Below, in pieces: positions 36,001 to 43,703 of a DNA stretch of 64,000 nt. The position numbers were made by a program, and so were the translations under genes. The notes beneath the pieces were generated by a model. It was not told the origin of the DNA. It made no database searches and worked only from the letters and a program-made list of their open reading frames with translations. Position 1 is the first letter of the stretch. Each line of letters opens with the position of its first letter. Source of the DNA: SAR202 cluster bacterium (lineage in GTDB: Bacteria; Chloroflexota; Dehalococcoidia; Lucifugimonadales; UBA2962); NCBI GenBank assembly GCA_022447925.1, contig JAKUTS010000009.1, forward strand, positions 17,894 through 81,893, in the 5' to 3' direction.

Positions 36001-37059
36001 GTGTCAAAGTCAGAGAGGACAGGGAAGATACAAACTGTATTAGGATTAATAGAGCCAGATGATCTTGGGGTTACGTTGGCTCATGAGCATTCATTGATTG
36101 ATATGGAAATATACCTAAGTATGCCTGAAGAAGCTACTGAGCGCTGGTATGTTGATCAGCCAGTGACCATGGAGATTTTAGGTGGATTAATGAAACGCCT
36201 TTTTCATAACAAAGATGTTGTGAAATTAATTGACGAAAAGCACCAGGCCGAGGAGTTGTATAAATATTATCTTTCTGGTGGTAATTCTTTAGTAGATACT
36301 ACTTCAATCGGCATTGCTAGAGATCCGTTGGCACTAACCAGAATGTCCAGGGCTACAGGCCTTAATATAGTAATGGGAGCATCATACTATGTTCCGCTTT
36401 CTTACACTGATGAAATTCACGAAAAATCGGAACAAGATATCACAGATTCGATAATTAAAGATGTAACTGTGGGCGTTAAAGAAACTGGAGTCAAATCAGG
36501 TATTATAGGAGAGATAGGTAATTTTTGGCCGACAAACGAGACTTCGAGAAAGATTCTTAGGGCTTCCGCCCATGCTTCAGTTGAGACTGGTGCGGCAATT
36601 TCTATTCACCCTGGAGGACATCCAGACGCACTTTTACAACATTTAAATGATGTAATGGAAGCTGGTGCCGATCCAACCCGGGTAATTATGGGACACTTAG
36701 ACGTATTTCGTTATTCACCGGAAGTAGTTAAGGAAATTGCTGAAACTGGTGCTACCCTTGAGTTTGATCGTTTTGGCAGTGAAAACACTAACTTTGCAGA
36801 AGGTGGCCTTGATATAGACTTTCCGTCGGACGTGCAGCGTATAGAGCGTATAGAGCAATTAATAGATTGGGGATATGAGGATCAAATTGTTGTTGCCCAA
36901 GATGTATGTCTTAAAACCGACTTGGTGTCCCATGGTGGGGGAGGCTATGTTCATATTCTTGACAGTATTATTCCACGAATGCGAAGACGTGGATTCTCAA
37001 GCGAAACTATCGATAAAATTTTGATTGAAAATCCGAAACGGGTATTAACCTTTAAGTAA
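36001..37059 (+). CDS. Phosphotriesterase-family metal-dependent hydrolase
   Basis: 352-residue amidohydrolase TIM barrel. Metal ligands: His28 and His30 (L-A-H-E-H), Glu171 (I-I-G-E-I-G) where phosphotriesterase itself has a carboxylated Lys, His203 (S-I-H-P-G-G), His232 (M-G-H-L-D) and Asp301 (V-A-Q-D-V-C). The Glu form is typical of PTE-homology proteins and some lactonases, so a lactone or ester substrate is more likely than an organophosphate. GTG start with AAAGGAG six bases upstream. Probably cotranscribed with the Cys-rich gene. Confidence 0.88.
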   Translation: MSKSERTGKIQTVLGLIEPDDLGVTLAHEHSLIDMEIYLSMPEEATERWYVDQPVTMEILGGLMKRLFHNKDVVKLIDEKHQAEELYKYYLSGGNSLVDTTSIGIARDPLALTRMSRATGLNIVMGASYYVPLSYTDEIHEKSEQDITDSIIKDVTVGVKETGVKSGIIGEIGNFWPTNETSRKILRASAHASVETGAAISIHPGGHPDALLQHLNDVMEAGADPTRVIMGHLDVFRYSPEVVKEIAETGATLEFDRFGSENTNFAEGGLDIDFPSDVQRIERIEQLIDWGYEDQIVVAQDVCLKTDLVSHGGGGYVHILDSIIPRMRRRGFSSETIDKILIENPKRVLTFK

Positions 37060-37082
37060 GGAACCGTTATTTGGAGAGGTGT

Positions 37083-37589
37083 ATGACACCTTTATTTGAA
37101 ATTATTGATGTTGAAATATTGCTTTGCTGGCGACATGAGTCATTGGAATATTGGGGCAATTTTGGCGAGTCTTCGTCAAAAATTGTTTATGGCAGACGGC
37201 ACAAATCTAATATTTTTACAGCGGTTAAAAATAAGATCCAATTCGGTACTGCAGAGTTGAATGCAAATTCCAAATCAATTGAATTAGAAGATGAACTGGA
37301 AACATGGTCCAAAATATACCCCGAATGGTTTGACAGGCCTGACTGGGATGACTTGGGAGTGCGAGGAACTATAGACCATAGGATTCAGGCGCTAATTAAT
37401 AAAGGCTTTATCGAAAAAGTGCCGAGAGTAATGATGGGGCACAGTAGGGATATGTACAGGATGGATTTAGAAGAACTTACTGTGGCTGAATGGGAAATAT
37501 TGAATGAGATAGGCGATCTAGAACCTAAACTTGATTTTTCAGTTCCCAATCTTAATAGATTCAATAAGGCTCTTCGGGTCAAAGATTAA
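37083..37589 (+). CDS. Hypothetical protein with possible winged-helix C-terminal half
   Basis: 168 residues from ATG 37083, which has GGAG (37073-37076) six bases upstream; an in-frame TTG at 37071 overlaps that site. The N-terminal half is mixed (I-L-L-C-W-R-H-E-S-L-E-Y-W-G-N-F). Residues about 88-130 (R-G-T-I-D-H-R-I-Q-A-L-I-N-K-G-F-I-E-K-V-P-R) look like a recognition helix followed by a wing, as in small DNA-binding regulators. I do not recognise the family. It lies 23 nt after the hydrolase gene. Confidence 0.7.
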   Translation: MTPLFEIIDVEILLCWRHESLEYWGNFGESSSKIVYGRRHKSNIFTAVKNKIQFGTAELNANSKSIELEDELETWSKIYPEWFDRPDWDDLGVRGTIDHRIQALINKGFIEKVPRVMMGHSRDMYRMDLEELTVAEWEILNEIGDLEPKLDFSVPNLNRFNKALRVKD

Positions 37590-37599
37590 TAATTTAGTA

Positions 37600-38391
37600 T
37601 CAAAAAGTTGTCCAGCCGCCATCTACAATTAAGTTTTGGCCTGTAATCCAATTGCCTGCAGGTGAAGCGAATAAAGCTGCAGCTCCTTTTAAATCATGCG
37701 GTTCGCCCATTTTATTAATGGGTTGCCTGTCTACCATTCGGCTTATCATTTCTTTTTTAACTGTCGGTTTTGGTATTTGCCCAGGGCTAATGCAGTTAAC
37801 GGTTATACCGTGCTCTCCTAACTCAGCCGCCAGAGCTTTTGTCAGGTTAATTACTCCGCCTTTAGCGGCAAAGTAACCGATGGAAGACCTTTTGTGATTA
37901 AGGCCGGCATATAATCTTTTATCAGTTCCCATCACTCCGTGCACCGAACCGATTGTGATAATTTTTCCGTGTCCTTGTTTGATCATGACATTTGCAGCAG
38001 CTTGAGCGCACATAAAAGTAGTTTCAATGTTCATGGTTATGGTTTCTCGAAATGCCTCTGCCGATGCGGCAGGGAAATCATCATCTGGTGTTGAACCTCC
38101 TGCATTACAAACAAAGACGTCCAATTTTCCATAAGTCTGTATTACAGATTTAATCAATGAATTGACATCACTTTCAATGCTCGCATCGCATTGCAACGCA
38201 TGAGCTTTAAGTCCTGATGCTGAAAGTTGAGCAGCCACTTCTTCACAATTTTTTAAGTTTCTACTTGCAATTATTACGGTGGCCCCAAGTTCACATAATG
38301 ATTCGGAAATAGCTGATCCTAAATGAGTGCCACCACCAGTTACGACTGCAATAGAATCTGACATATCAAACAATTGCTTCAATGTCTGCAC
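37600..38391 (-). CDS. Short-chain dehydrogenase/reductase
   Basis: 263 residues. Cofactor motif T-G-G-G-T-H-L-G (18-25), N-A-G-G (96-99) and the triad Ser149, Tyr173 and Lys177 (Y-F-A-A-K). The C-terminus G-Q-N-L-I-V-D-G-G-W is typical of classical SDRs acting on sugar acids, gluconate or 3-oxoacyl compounds; substrate unknown. GTG start, eight bases downstream of the selenoprotein gene. Confidence 0.9.
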   Translation of the reverse strand: MQTLKQLFDMSDSIAVVTGGGTHLGSAISESLCELGATVIIASRNLKNCEEVAAQLSASGLKAHALQCDASIESDVNSLIKSVIQTYGKLDVFVCNAGGSTPDDDFPAASAEAFRETITMNIETTFMCAQAAANVMIKQGHGKIITIGSVHGVMGTDKRLYAGLNHKRSSIGYFAAKGGVINLTKALAAELGEHGITVNCISPGQIPKPTVKKEMISRMVDRQPINKMGEPHDLKGAAALFASPAGNWITGQNLIVDGGWTTF

Positions 38392-38399
38392 AAGATTAT

Positions 38400-39104
38400 T
38401 TACCTTCCTTTCTCAAGCTGGACATCTTGCCATGTATAGTCTACTTTGTCTTTATAAAAACGATCTGGATTTTCAATTGCCCATATCTGTTTTCTTATGA
38501 TGTAGTTATTAGGATCAATCTCTATAGCTTTACGCCAAAGTTTTATGGCCTCATCTGTTTTGTTCGAGTTAAATAATTGTTGGCCAGATACAAATAGTTC
38601 ATTTGCTTTTCGATGAGTTTCTTGTTCAAATTTCTCGGGTTGGGAGCTTTTGAAATCCTTTCCGGATACCCAATTTTCCACTAAGGATCTTTTAACCGGT
38701 TCCCTTATATTAAATGTACCTAATTCGATGAAGTCTACATTTCCATCTGAGCCTATTAAATAAACATTTGGTACAGCTTTAAATCCATATAATTTACCGA
38801 GCTGATTACTCTGGTCCACAACAGTAGTAAGCGTGGCATGAGCTTTCTCTAGATAAAATTTCGGTTTTTCAACTCCCTGCACATCCATCGCTACCGTGAT
38901 TATCTTTACATTAGTTGAGTTATTTTCAGAAACATCTTGCCATACAGGCAATTGAGCTCTACATGCTCACCAAGATGCCCAAAAGAACAAAGCAATTTTT
39001 TGCCCAGAATAATCGGAAAGCTGTATATCTTCTCCAGCAACCGAAGGTAAGCAGAAGTTAGGTGCCAGGTCTCCAACTTTTACGTAGCCAGTTTGTTCGG
39101 CCAT
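38400..39104 (-). CDS. Probable selenoprotein: TlpA-like thioredoxin with in-frame TGA (Sec46) and TPR tail
   Basis: Reading from ATG 39104 (AAAGGA upstream) the frame gives a TlpA/redoxin start (V-G-D-L-A-P-N-F-C-L-P-S), F-F-W-A-S-W, then TGA at 38969-38967, then A-C-R-A-Q-L-P-V-W and the rest of a thioredoxin fold (A-V-P-N-V-Y-L-I). The TGA stands exactly where the first redox cysteine of W-C-x-x-C should be, so it most likely encodes selenocysteine, making U-A-C. Total 234 residues; residues about 160-225 contain a TPR-like pair (D-E-A-I-K-L-W-R-K-A-I-E-I-D-P-N-N). A SECIS-like hairpin follows the TGA. TGA is a normal stop elsewhere here. A point mutation or dead gene is the alternative, but both halves are well preserved in one frame. 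Confidence 0.82.
38936..38969 (-). promoter_or_regulatory. Candidate bacterial SECIS element after the in-frame TGA
   Basis: Downstream of the TGA the mRNA can form UUGCC-UGUAU-GGCAA: a 5-bp stem with a 5-nt loop whose second base is G, starting 16 nt after the UGA with the loop 20 nt after it. That fits the known bacterial SECIS rules (apical loop roughly 16-37 nt from UGA, G in the first two loop positions). A second hairpin UGAGC/GCUCA (38953-38969) includes the UGA itself. Confidence 0.7.
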
Positions 39105-39143
39105 TTCTACATCCTTTATATGTATGGTAATTAATATAGTGAA

Positions 39144-40073
39144 TTATAAAAGTGTTATTCCAACTATGGCCAGTACTGTAACACTTATTGCAATACTTTT
39201 GATGAAAAGGCGTTTAGGATGAGTGTTTTCATTCAGGAGTTTTAATTTCCCAGTGCTTAATAAGCTGCTGAAAACGAATACCCATACTGGTGCTGTTGCA
39301 AACAAGGTTGATACTAGCGCTACCGAGCTGCCAATTTTCATTGAGCTCAAAAACGACAAATGAGCAAGGGGTAGTATTACGGCTTCAACCAATAATACAA
39401 AAATCATAGTTCTAGGCTGTTTGACAGTAGACCAAAATTTGCCTATCGAGTCTCTTTTTAAATTAAAAACAATCGGCAATAGCGCTCCGATTCTTTGTGC
39501 CCAAAAAGCATTTTCTGCTGTAACTTCTTCGAGAGCGTAACCGCTTAACACCTGCGACATCGCAGATAAAGCGGCGCAAATAATTAACCCTAATATCGCA
39601 AACATCTTTGTTTTACTATTAGTATTCTCAGAGGATTCCGTGGATAGAATCATTATTCCTATGATCGCTAATATTATTGCTCCCCACTGTAGTAGAGCGA
39701 GAGATTGATCAAGTAATAACAAAGCGAAAATCGCAACAAAAAGAGGACTGGTATTAAATATAGAAAAACTAATTGAGGCCTCGGTATTTCTTAGAATCCG
39801 ATAAAACGTTGTAATAGCAATTCCATAGACTACTCCGCTTCCAAAAATTGCTGCTATGTGTGTTGCTGGGACGCCCGCCTCAAAAGGGTAGAGTATTCCA
39901 AAAATTATGCTGTATACAATAAGGCTTACCGCTAACCACAGCATTAGTGTAGTCGCATCAGGGAGATAACGAATTGACAGAATTTTTTCGCCTGTACCCC
40001 CAATCCCTATTAGTGCTGCAGCTAAGATTGCTAATGCAATCCATGATTCAGTTGGTAGAAATGACAGCAACAT
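39144..40073 (-). CDS. DMT-superfamily (EamA) transporter
   Basis: 309 residues with about ten hydrophobic segments in two EamA repeats (about 1-140 and 160-305). Motifs such as E-A-S-I-S-F-S-I-F-N-T-S-P-L-F-V-A-I-F-A and A-P-V-W-V-F-V-F-S-S-L-L are usual for drug/metabolite exporters. Substrate unknown. ATG start. It lies 39 nt upstream of the selenoprotein gene and could share its transcript. Confidence 0.88.
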   Translation of the reverse strand: MLLSFLPTESWIALAILAAALIGIGGTGEKILSIRYLPDATTLMLWLAVSLIVYSIIFGILYPFEAGVPATHIAAIFGSGVVYGIAITTFYRILRNTEASISFSIFNTSPLFVAIFALLLLDQSLALLQWGAIILAIIGIMILSTESSENTNSKTKMFAILGLIICAALSAMSQVLSGYALEEVTAENAFWAQRIGALLPIVFNLKRDSIGKFWSTVKQPRTMIFVLLVEAVILPLAHLSFLSSMKIGSSVALVSTLFATAPVWVFVFSSLLSTGKLKLLNENTHPKRLFIKSIAISVTVLAIVGITLL

Positions 40074-40202
40074 TTAATAAAAGTTTGAAAAGGTCATGAG
40101 ATTTAGGTTTTATAAATCCTGAAATACGTATTTAATCTATTATATGTGTGATGGAGTGAATAAGTGTTGAAAATCCGTTAACTTTTTATAAGGATTAAAA
40201 AA

Positions 40203-40580
40203 ATGGTAATAGCGTTAATTGTCGGGGCAGGTGGTTTTATTGGTGCCATCGCAAGATATGGCATAAATTCTGGTTTTGGCAGATTACTACAAGACCAATG
40301 GTTACCGTATGGAACATTGACGGTTAATGTTGTTGGATGTTTGCTAATAGGAGTGGTGGCTGGAATGATAGATGACAAACAGATAGGAGGTGGGCAATTG
40401 CGCGCATTTGTTGTGATAGGTGTCTTGGGAGGATTCACAACTTATTCTGCATTTGGTTACGAAACAATTAATTTAATCAGGGACGGTAATATTTCAGCAG
40501 CAATTGTAAATATTGCTGCACAGATAGTATTAGGCTTAGGCGCTGTTTGGATTGGTTACAAACTAGCAACCGTAGCCTAA
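40203..40580 (+). CDS. crcB: Fluoride ion channel FluC/CrcB
   Basis: 125 residues, four membrane helices, forming a dual-topology dimer that exports fluoride. Landmarks: G-G-F-I-G-A-I-A-R-Y near the start, P-Y-G-T-L-T-V-N-V-V-G-C-L and G-G-F-T-T-Y-S-A-F. ATG with AAGGA upstream. The 120-nt leader does not show a recognisable crcB (fluoride) riboswitch core. The gene is alone; its 3' end faces the hydrolase gene. Confidence 0.93.
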   Translation: MVIALIVGAGGFIGAIARYGINSGFGRLLQDQWLPYGTLTVNVVGCLLIGVVAGMIDDKQIGGGQLRAFVVIGVLGGFTTYSAFGYETINLIRDGNISAAIVNIAAQIVLGLGAVWIGYKLATVA

Positions 40581-40584
40581 TCTA

Positions 40585-41373
40585 CTAACTAAGAAATTTT
40601 ATAACTGCAGGCGATACAATATCCTGTCTTTCGAGTTGAGGCACGTGCGCCGCCTTATCAACCATGAAAACTTCAGAATCTACGAGAAGACTTTTGAAAT
40701 CATCTGCATATACTGGAGGGACTAAACCATCTTGTTTACCCCAGACAATAAAACTTGGAGCCTTTGCTCGATGAATGCGACGGGTTAAGCCTTTTTCAGG
40801 TATTGGCCAAATGAATGCTGCAGAACATGCGAGGGACCATGACCTTTTGATTTCTTCATCTTGCCTTTCGATCTCATCTTCAGGCATTGCTAACATTGCT
40901 GTTGCAATTTCCCCTTCAGGTTCATAAAAACATAATGGCATCAATTCATCAGGGGTTAGCTTCATCCAATCTTCCACCGGTTGTTCCTCCCTCCATAACC
41001 CGATCGCAGAAATGAGTACTAATTTACTTACTCTTTCTGGATTGGTAGATGCTATTTCAGCTGCGAGCATTCCACCAAATGAGTGCCCAATGACTGCAGG
41101 GGAATCTAGTCCTAACTGATCGAACACTTCATAGTAGTGAAGCATCAATTCCCAAAGTCCACGTATTTCTCTAACAGCATCTGGGTTGCCCTCTGTTCCA
41201 GGAAGCGATGGGGCGTATACTGTAAAGTGATTGGCTAGATCATCTAGAAAAGGATCCCAGGCGGGACCACCTGCTCCATGAAGAAATACAACTGGAGGCC
41301 CACTGCCAGCTTGATGCACTAGGGATTCAACTCTGCCATTCATTGTTTTTAGCACACTTGTTGATTTCTTCAT
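40585..41373 (-). CDS. Alpha/beta hydrolase
   Basis: 262 residues from ATG 41373, which overlaps the TGA of the upstream monooxygenase gene (ATGA), so translation is coupled. Oxyanion H-G-A-G-G, nucleophile Ser in I-G-H-S-F-G-G-M, acid near W-G-K-Q-D-G-L-V and His in A-A-H-V-P-Q-L. General esterase or C-C hydrolase type. Coupling to a flavin monooxygenase suggests it cleaves that enzyme's product, for example an ester or lactone (inference). Confidence 0.9.
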   Translation of the reverse strand: MKKSTSVLKTMNGRVESLVHQAGSGPPVVFLHGAGGPAWDPFLDDLANHFTVYAPSLPGTEGNPDAVREIRGLWELMLHYYEVFDQLGLDSPAVIGHSFGGMLAAEIASTNPERVSKLVLISAIGLWREEQPVEDWMKLTPDELMPLCFYEPEGEIATAMLAMPEDEIERQDEEIKRSWSLACSAAFIWPIPEKGLTRRIHRAKAPSFIVWGKQDGLVPPVYADDFKSLLVDSEVFMVDKAAHVPQLERQDIVSPAVIKFLS

Positions 41374-42605
41374 ACTGACACAGCTTCCTGAGATCTCTTT
41401 GCTCCTTGCGGCCACCAATGATTCTCCCAGCCCTGATCATCCCATATATTTCTGACCTTAGGTAAGACTTCCTCTCCAAATAGCTGGATATTTTTCTTGG
41501 TTAATTCATGTGGCATTGATCCAAGATGCATAAGTGCCATCAGGTTTCCACAATTTAGATCTTTTATAACGTCCTCTAATTGGTGCCTGACAGATTCTGG
41601 ACTACCAGCAACAATAAATCTGTTATCAATATAGTCTTGGAATTTCCAATCCTTTCTTTTTGTGGCAAGATCGGCTGGTATACCATAACCTCCTGCTCTG
41701 GTCGCTTTAACTAGGCTACTGTGATCCACATGCCCGGGTGCCATAAAGAAATGTAACGGAGTGTGAAGAGATTTTTCGTAGAAGTACTTCACATGTTCAA
41801 AATACTGTTCTTCAGCCTTTGCATCAGTTTCAGCTACCAGCACCAATTGTAAAAAGCCAAGCCGGTATGGATTCTTGTCTTTACCCAGCTCATCCAATCT
41901 TTCCCAGTATTTATCTACATTCTTTTTGGCAAATTTGCTACCAAAATAACTTAAGAAACAGTAACAATAGTCACGTTCAGCAACCCAATCAACAGTCGAT
42001 TTACTACCTGTGCCAGGCACCCATACTGGAGGGTGTGGTTGCTGTATAGGCTTGGGCCAAGTATTTACATACCTAAGTTGATTGTATTTTCCGTTAAAAG
42101 AAAATACATCTTTTCTAGTCCAGGCTTCAATTATGAGGTCATGCGCCTCGCGAAATCTTTCTCGTTGTTCCATTGGAGGTATACCGTAACACCAGTTTAC
42201 GTCGCACGAACTACCCAATGGCATTCCAGCAACTAACCGTCCTCCACTAATTCCATCCAGCATGGCGTACTCTTCCGCAACTCTTTGAGGAGGATTGGTT
42301 GGAAGAGTTGATCCCATAACTACTATCGCCGTGTCTTTTGTGTTGCGCGCTAAGGCTGATGCCATAATGTTAGGTGAAGGCATAAAACCGTAAGCATTTT
42401 GATGATGTTCATTTACACATACACCGTCAAATCCCATTTTGGCACCAAATTCTAGCTCATCTAAAGACCAATTGTAGTACTGGCCAACACGAGCTGGATC
42501 AGCTAATTCCGACCAAGGAGGTGTTACCCAGACAGAACTGTACCTTTTTTCAAAGTCGGCAGGTAATTCCCGGTGTGGCATTAGATGGAACATCGATATT
42601 TTCAT
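41370..42605 (-). CDS. Luciferase-like flavin-dependent monooxygenase
   Basis: 411 residues, luciferase superfamily TIM barrel with an inserted region. Landmarks: L-E-F-G-A-K-M-G-F-D-G-V-C-V-N-E-H-H-Q-N-A-Y, A-I-V-V-M-G-S-T-L-P and G-I-S-G-G-R-L-V-A-G-M-P-L-G. The N-E-H-H motif is typical of the alkanal/alkane-sulfonate monooxygenase branch that uses reduced FMN. ATG start. Operon partner of the alpha/beta hydrolase; such FMN monooxygenases are expanded in SAR202 genomes. Confidence 0.87.
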   Translation of the reverse strand: MKISMFHLMPHRELPADFEKRYSSVWVTPPWSELADPARVGQYYNWSLDELEFGAKMGFDGVCVNEHHQNAYGFMPSPNIMASALARNTKDTAIVVMGSTLPTNPPQRVAEEYAMLDGISGGRLVAGMPLGSSCDVNWCYGIPPMEQRERFREAHDLIIEAWTRKDVFSFNGKYNQLRYVNTWPKPIQQPHPPVWVPGTGSKSTVDWVAERDYCYCFLSYFGSKFAKKNVDKYWERLDELGKDKNPYRLGFLQLVLVAETDAKAEEQYFEHVKYFYEKSLHTPLHFFMAPGHVDHSSLVKATRAGGYGIPADLATKRKDWKFQDYIDNRFIVAGSPESVRHQLEDVIKDLNCGNLMALMHLGSMPHELTKKNIQLFGEEVLPKVRNIWDDQGWENHWWPQGAKRSQEAVSV

Positions 42606-42764
42606 GTTTTAGCCCCTTTATCAAAACTTACTATTTGGAAATCCAAACGTGTTCATTAAATGTTTTCGGGAGTATAGCATCATTCGCCAAGTTGCAGTTA
42701 ATTTTTATATATAAACCCTCATTGAGCTAGTTAGTATGACGAAAAACGTAGTCAATATCGGGCT

Positions 42765-42792
42765 TTGTTCAAGAGGGTCTTTGTGGTATAAA
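42765..42792 (+). promoter_or_regulatory. Promoter for the carbamoyltransferase-like gene
   Basis: TTGTTC (42765-42770) and TATAAA (42787-42792) with a 16-nt spacer lie just upstream of the ATG at 42810. Transcription would start near 42799, leaving a leader of about ten bases without a Shine-Dalgarno, so translation may be nearly leaderless. Confidence 0.45.
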
Positions 42793-42809
42793 CTTTTAAT
42801 TAACACCAT

Positions 42810-43703
42810 ATGAAAAATCTAATTGAAACCACCACACTAAAACGCAAATGGATAGAAAGCACTTTATTTCCTCAATGCGATTTTTTCCGTTTGAAAAAAG
42901 GAACAGGGAAAGAATTACAAGGTAAATCCCTTTATTGTTTATTTTATGACCCTAGTTTTATAACAAGGGCGTCATTTCAGCGGGCCATGCATTTGTTGGG
43001 AGGGCAGTTTTATCAGACTGAAAATGCTTCTCAATCATTCCCTGTAACTGAGGCTAATCATATTGATAATGTAGTAGCAATATTACATAGTCTCAGAATG
43101 GATGCAGTAGTGATAAGAAGTAACGAGTCTAATGTGATGAGTGAGGCAGCAAGTGCAGATCTGATACCGGTTATTAGTGGCGGAGGTATCTACGACCATC
43201 CAACTCAATCCTTAGCTGATCTTTATACTTTACAGTTAGAAAGAGGTGCTATCGACGGGTCTCATGTAGCCATAGTAGGGCGGGTCGAACATCGAAATGT
43301 AAATGCTTTGATCATTGGGTTATCTCTTTTTCAAGACATAACCATTAGTGTGTTTTCTCTAAGCGGTGCAATCAATCCAGAAATACTGACTCTAGCTTCT
43401 GAACGGGGAATCAAGTTTAGAGAAGTAAATTCTATGGATGAAATAAAAAATGCTGATGTGATCTATCTCAATGCACCTAGAACGCAATCTCACGCTAATC
43501 TATTAAGGTCAAGAGGAATACCAACAATAAACATTAACCAAGAGTTTATGGATTCGTTAGATGATAAAGCTATAGTGATGAATCCGATTCAACGCAGCGG
43601 TGATTTCTCTATAGAAGTGGTTGATAATAGATTGGCATTTTACAGACAATCAGAAAATGCTTTGATTGTTAGAATGGCAGTGTTGGTCGATATCTTGTCT
43701 TAA
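42810..43703 (+). CDS. Aspartate/ornithine carbamoyltransferase-like protein with altered active-site loop
   Basis: 297 residues with the two-domain carbamoyltransferase fold. The carbamoyl-phosphate loop reads D-P-S-F-I-T-R-A-S-F (residues 47-56), where transcarbamoylases have P-S-T-R-T-R-x-S-F: the Thr and the catalytic Arg corresponding to E. coli ATCase Thr53/Arg54 are lost, while the second T-R is kept. The H-P-T-Q motif is intact (130-133). The aspartate-loop region (N-A-P-R-T-Q-S-H) is also divergent. It may use another substrate or be non-catalytic. Not linked to other pyr or arg genes. Confidence 0.75.
   Translation: MKNLIETTTLKRKWIESTLFPQCDFFRLKKGTGKELQGKSLYCLFYDPSFITRASFQRAMHLLGGQFYQTENASQSFPVTEANHIDNVVAILHSLRMDAVVIRSNESNVMSEAASADLIPVISGGGIYDHPTQSLADLYTLQLERGAIDGSHVAIVGRVEHRNVNALIIGLSLFQDITISVFSLSGAINPEILTLASERGIKFREVNSMDEIKNADVIYLNAPRTQSHANLLRSRGIPTININQEFMDSLDDKAIVMNPIQRSGDFSIEVVDNRLAFYRQSENALIVRMAVLVDILS

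Noticed and set aside
38967..38969. TGA read as tryptophan (alternative genetic code)
   Set aside because: Other genes here end in TGA (atpF, gcvPA, the ABC permease, the monooxygenase), so TGA is a stop. The position matches a redox Cys, not Trp.
40081..40202. Fluoride riboswitch ahead of the FluC gene
   Set aside because: The leader contains GTGATGGAG but lacks the paired GC-rich helices of the crcB motif.
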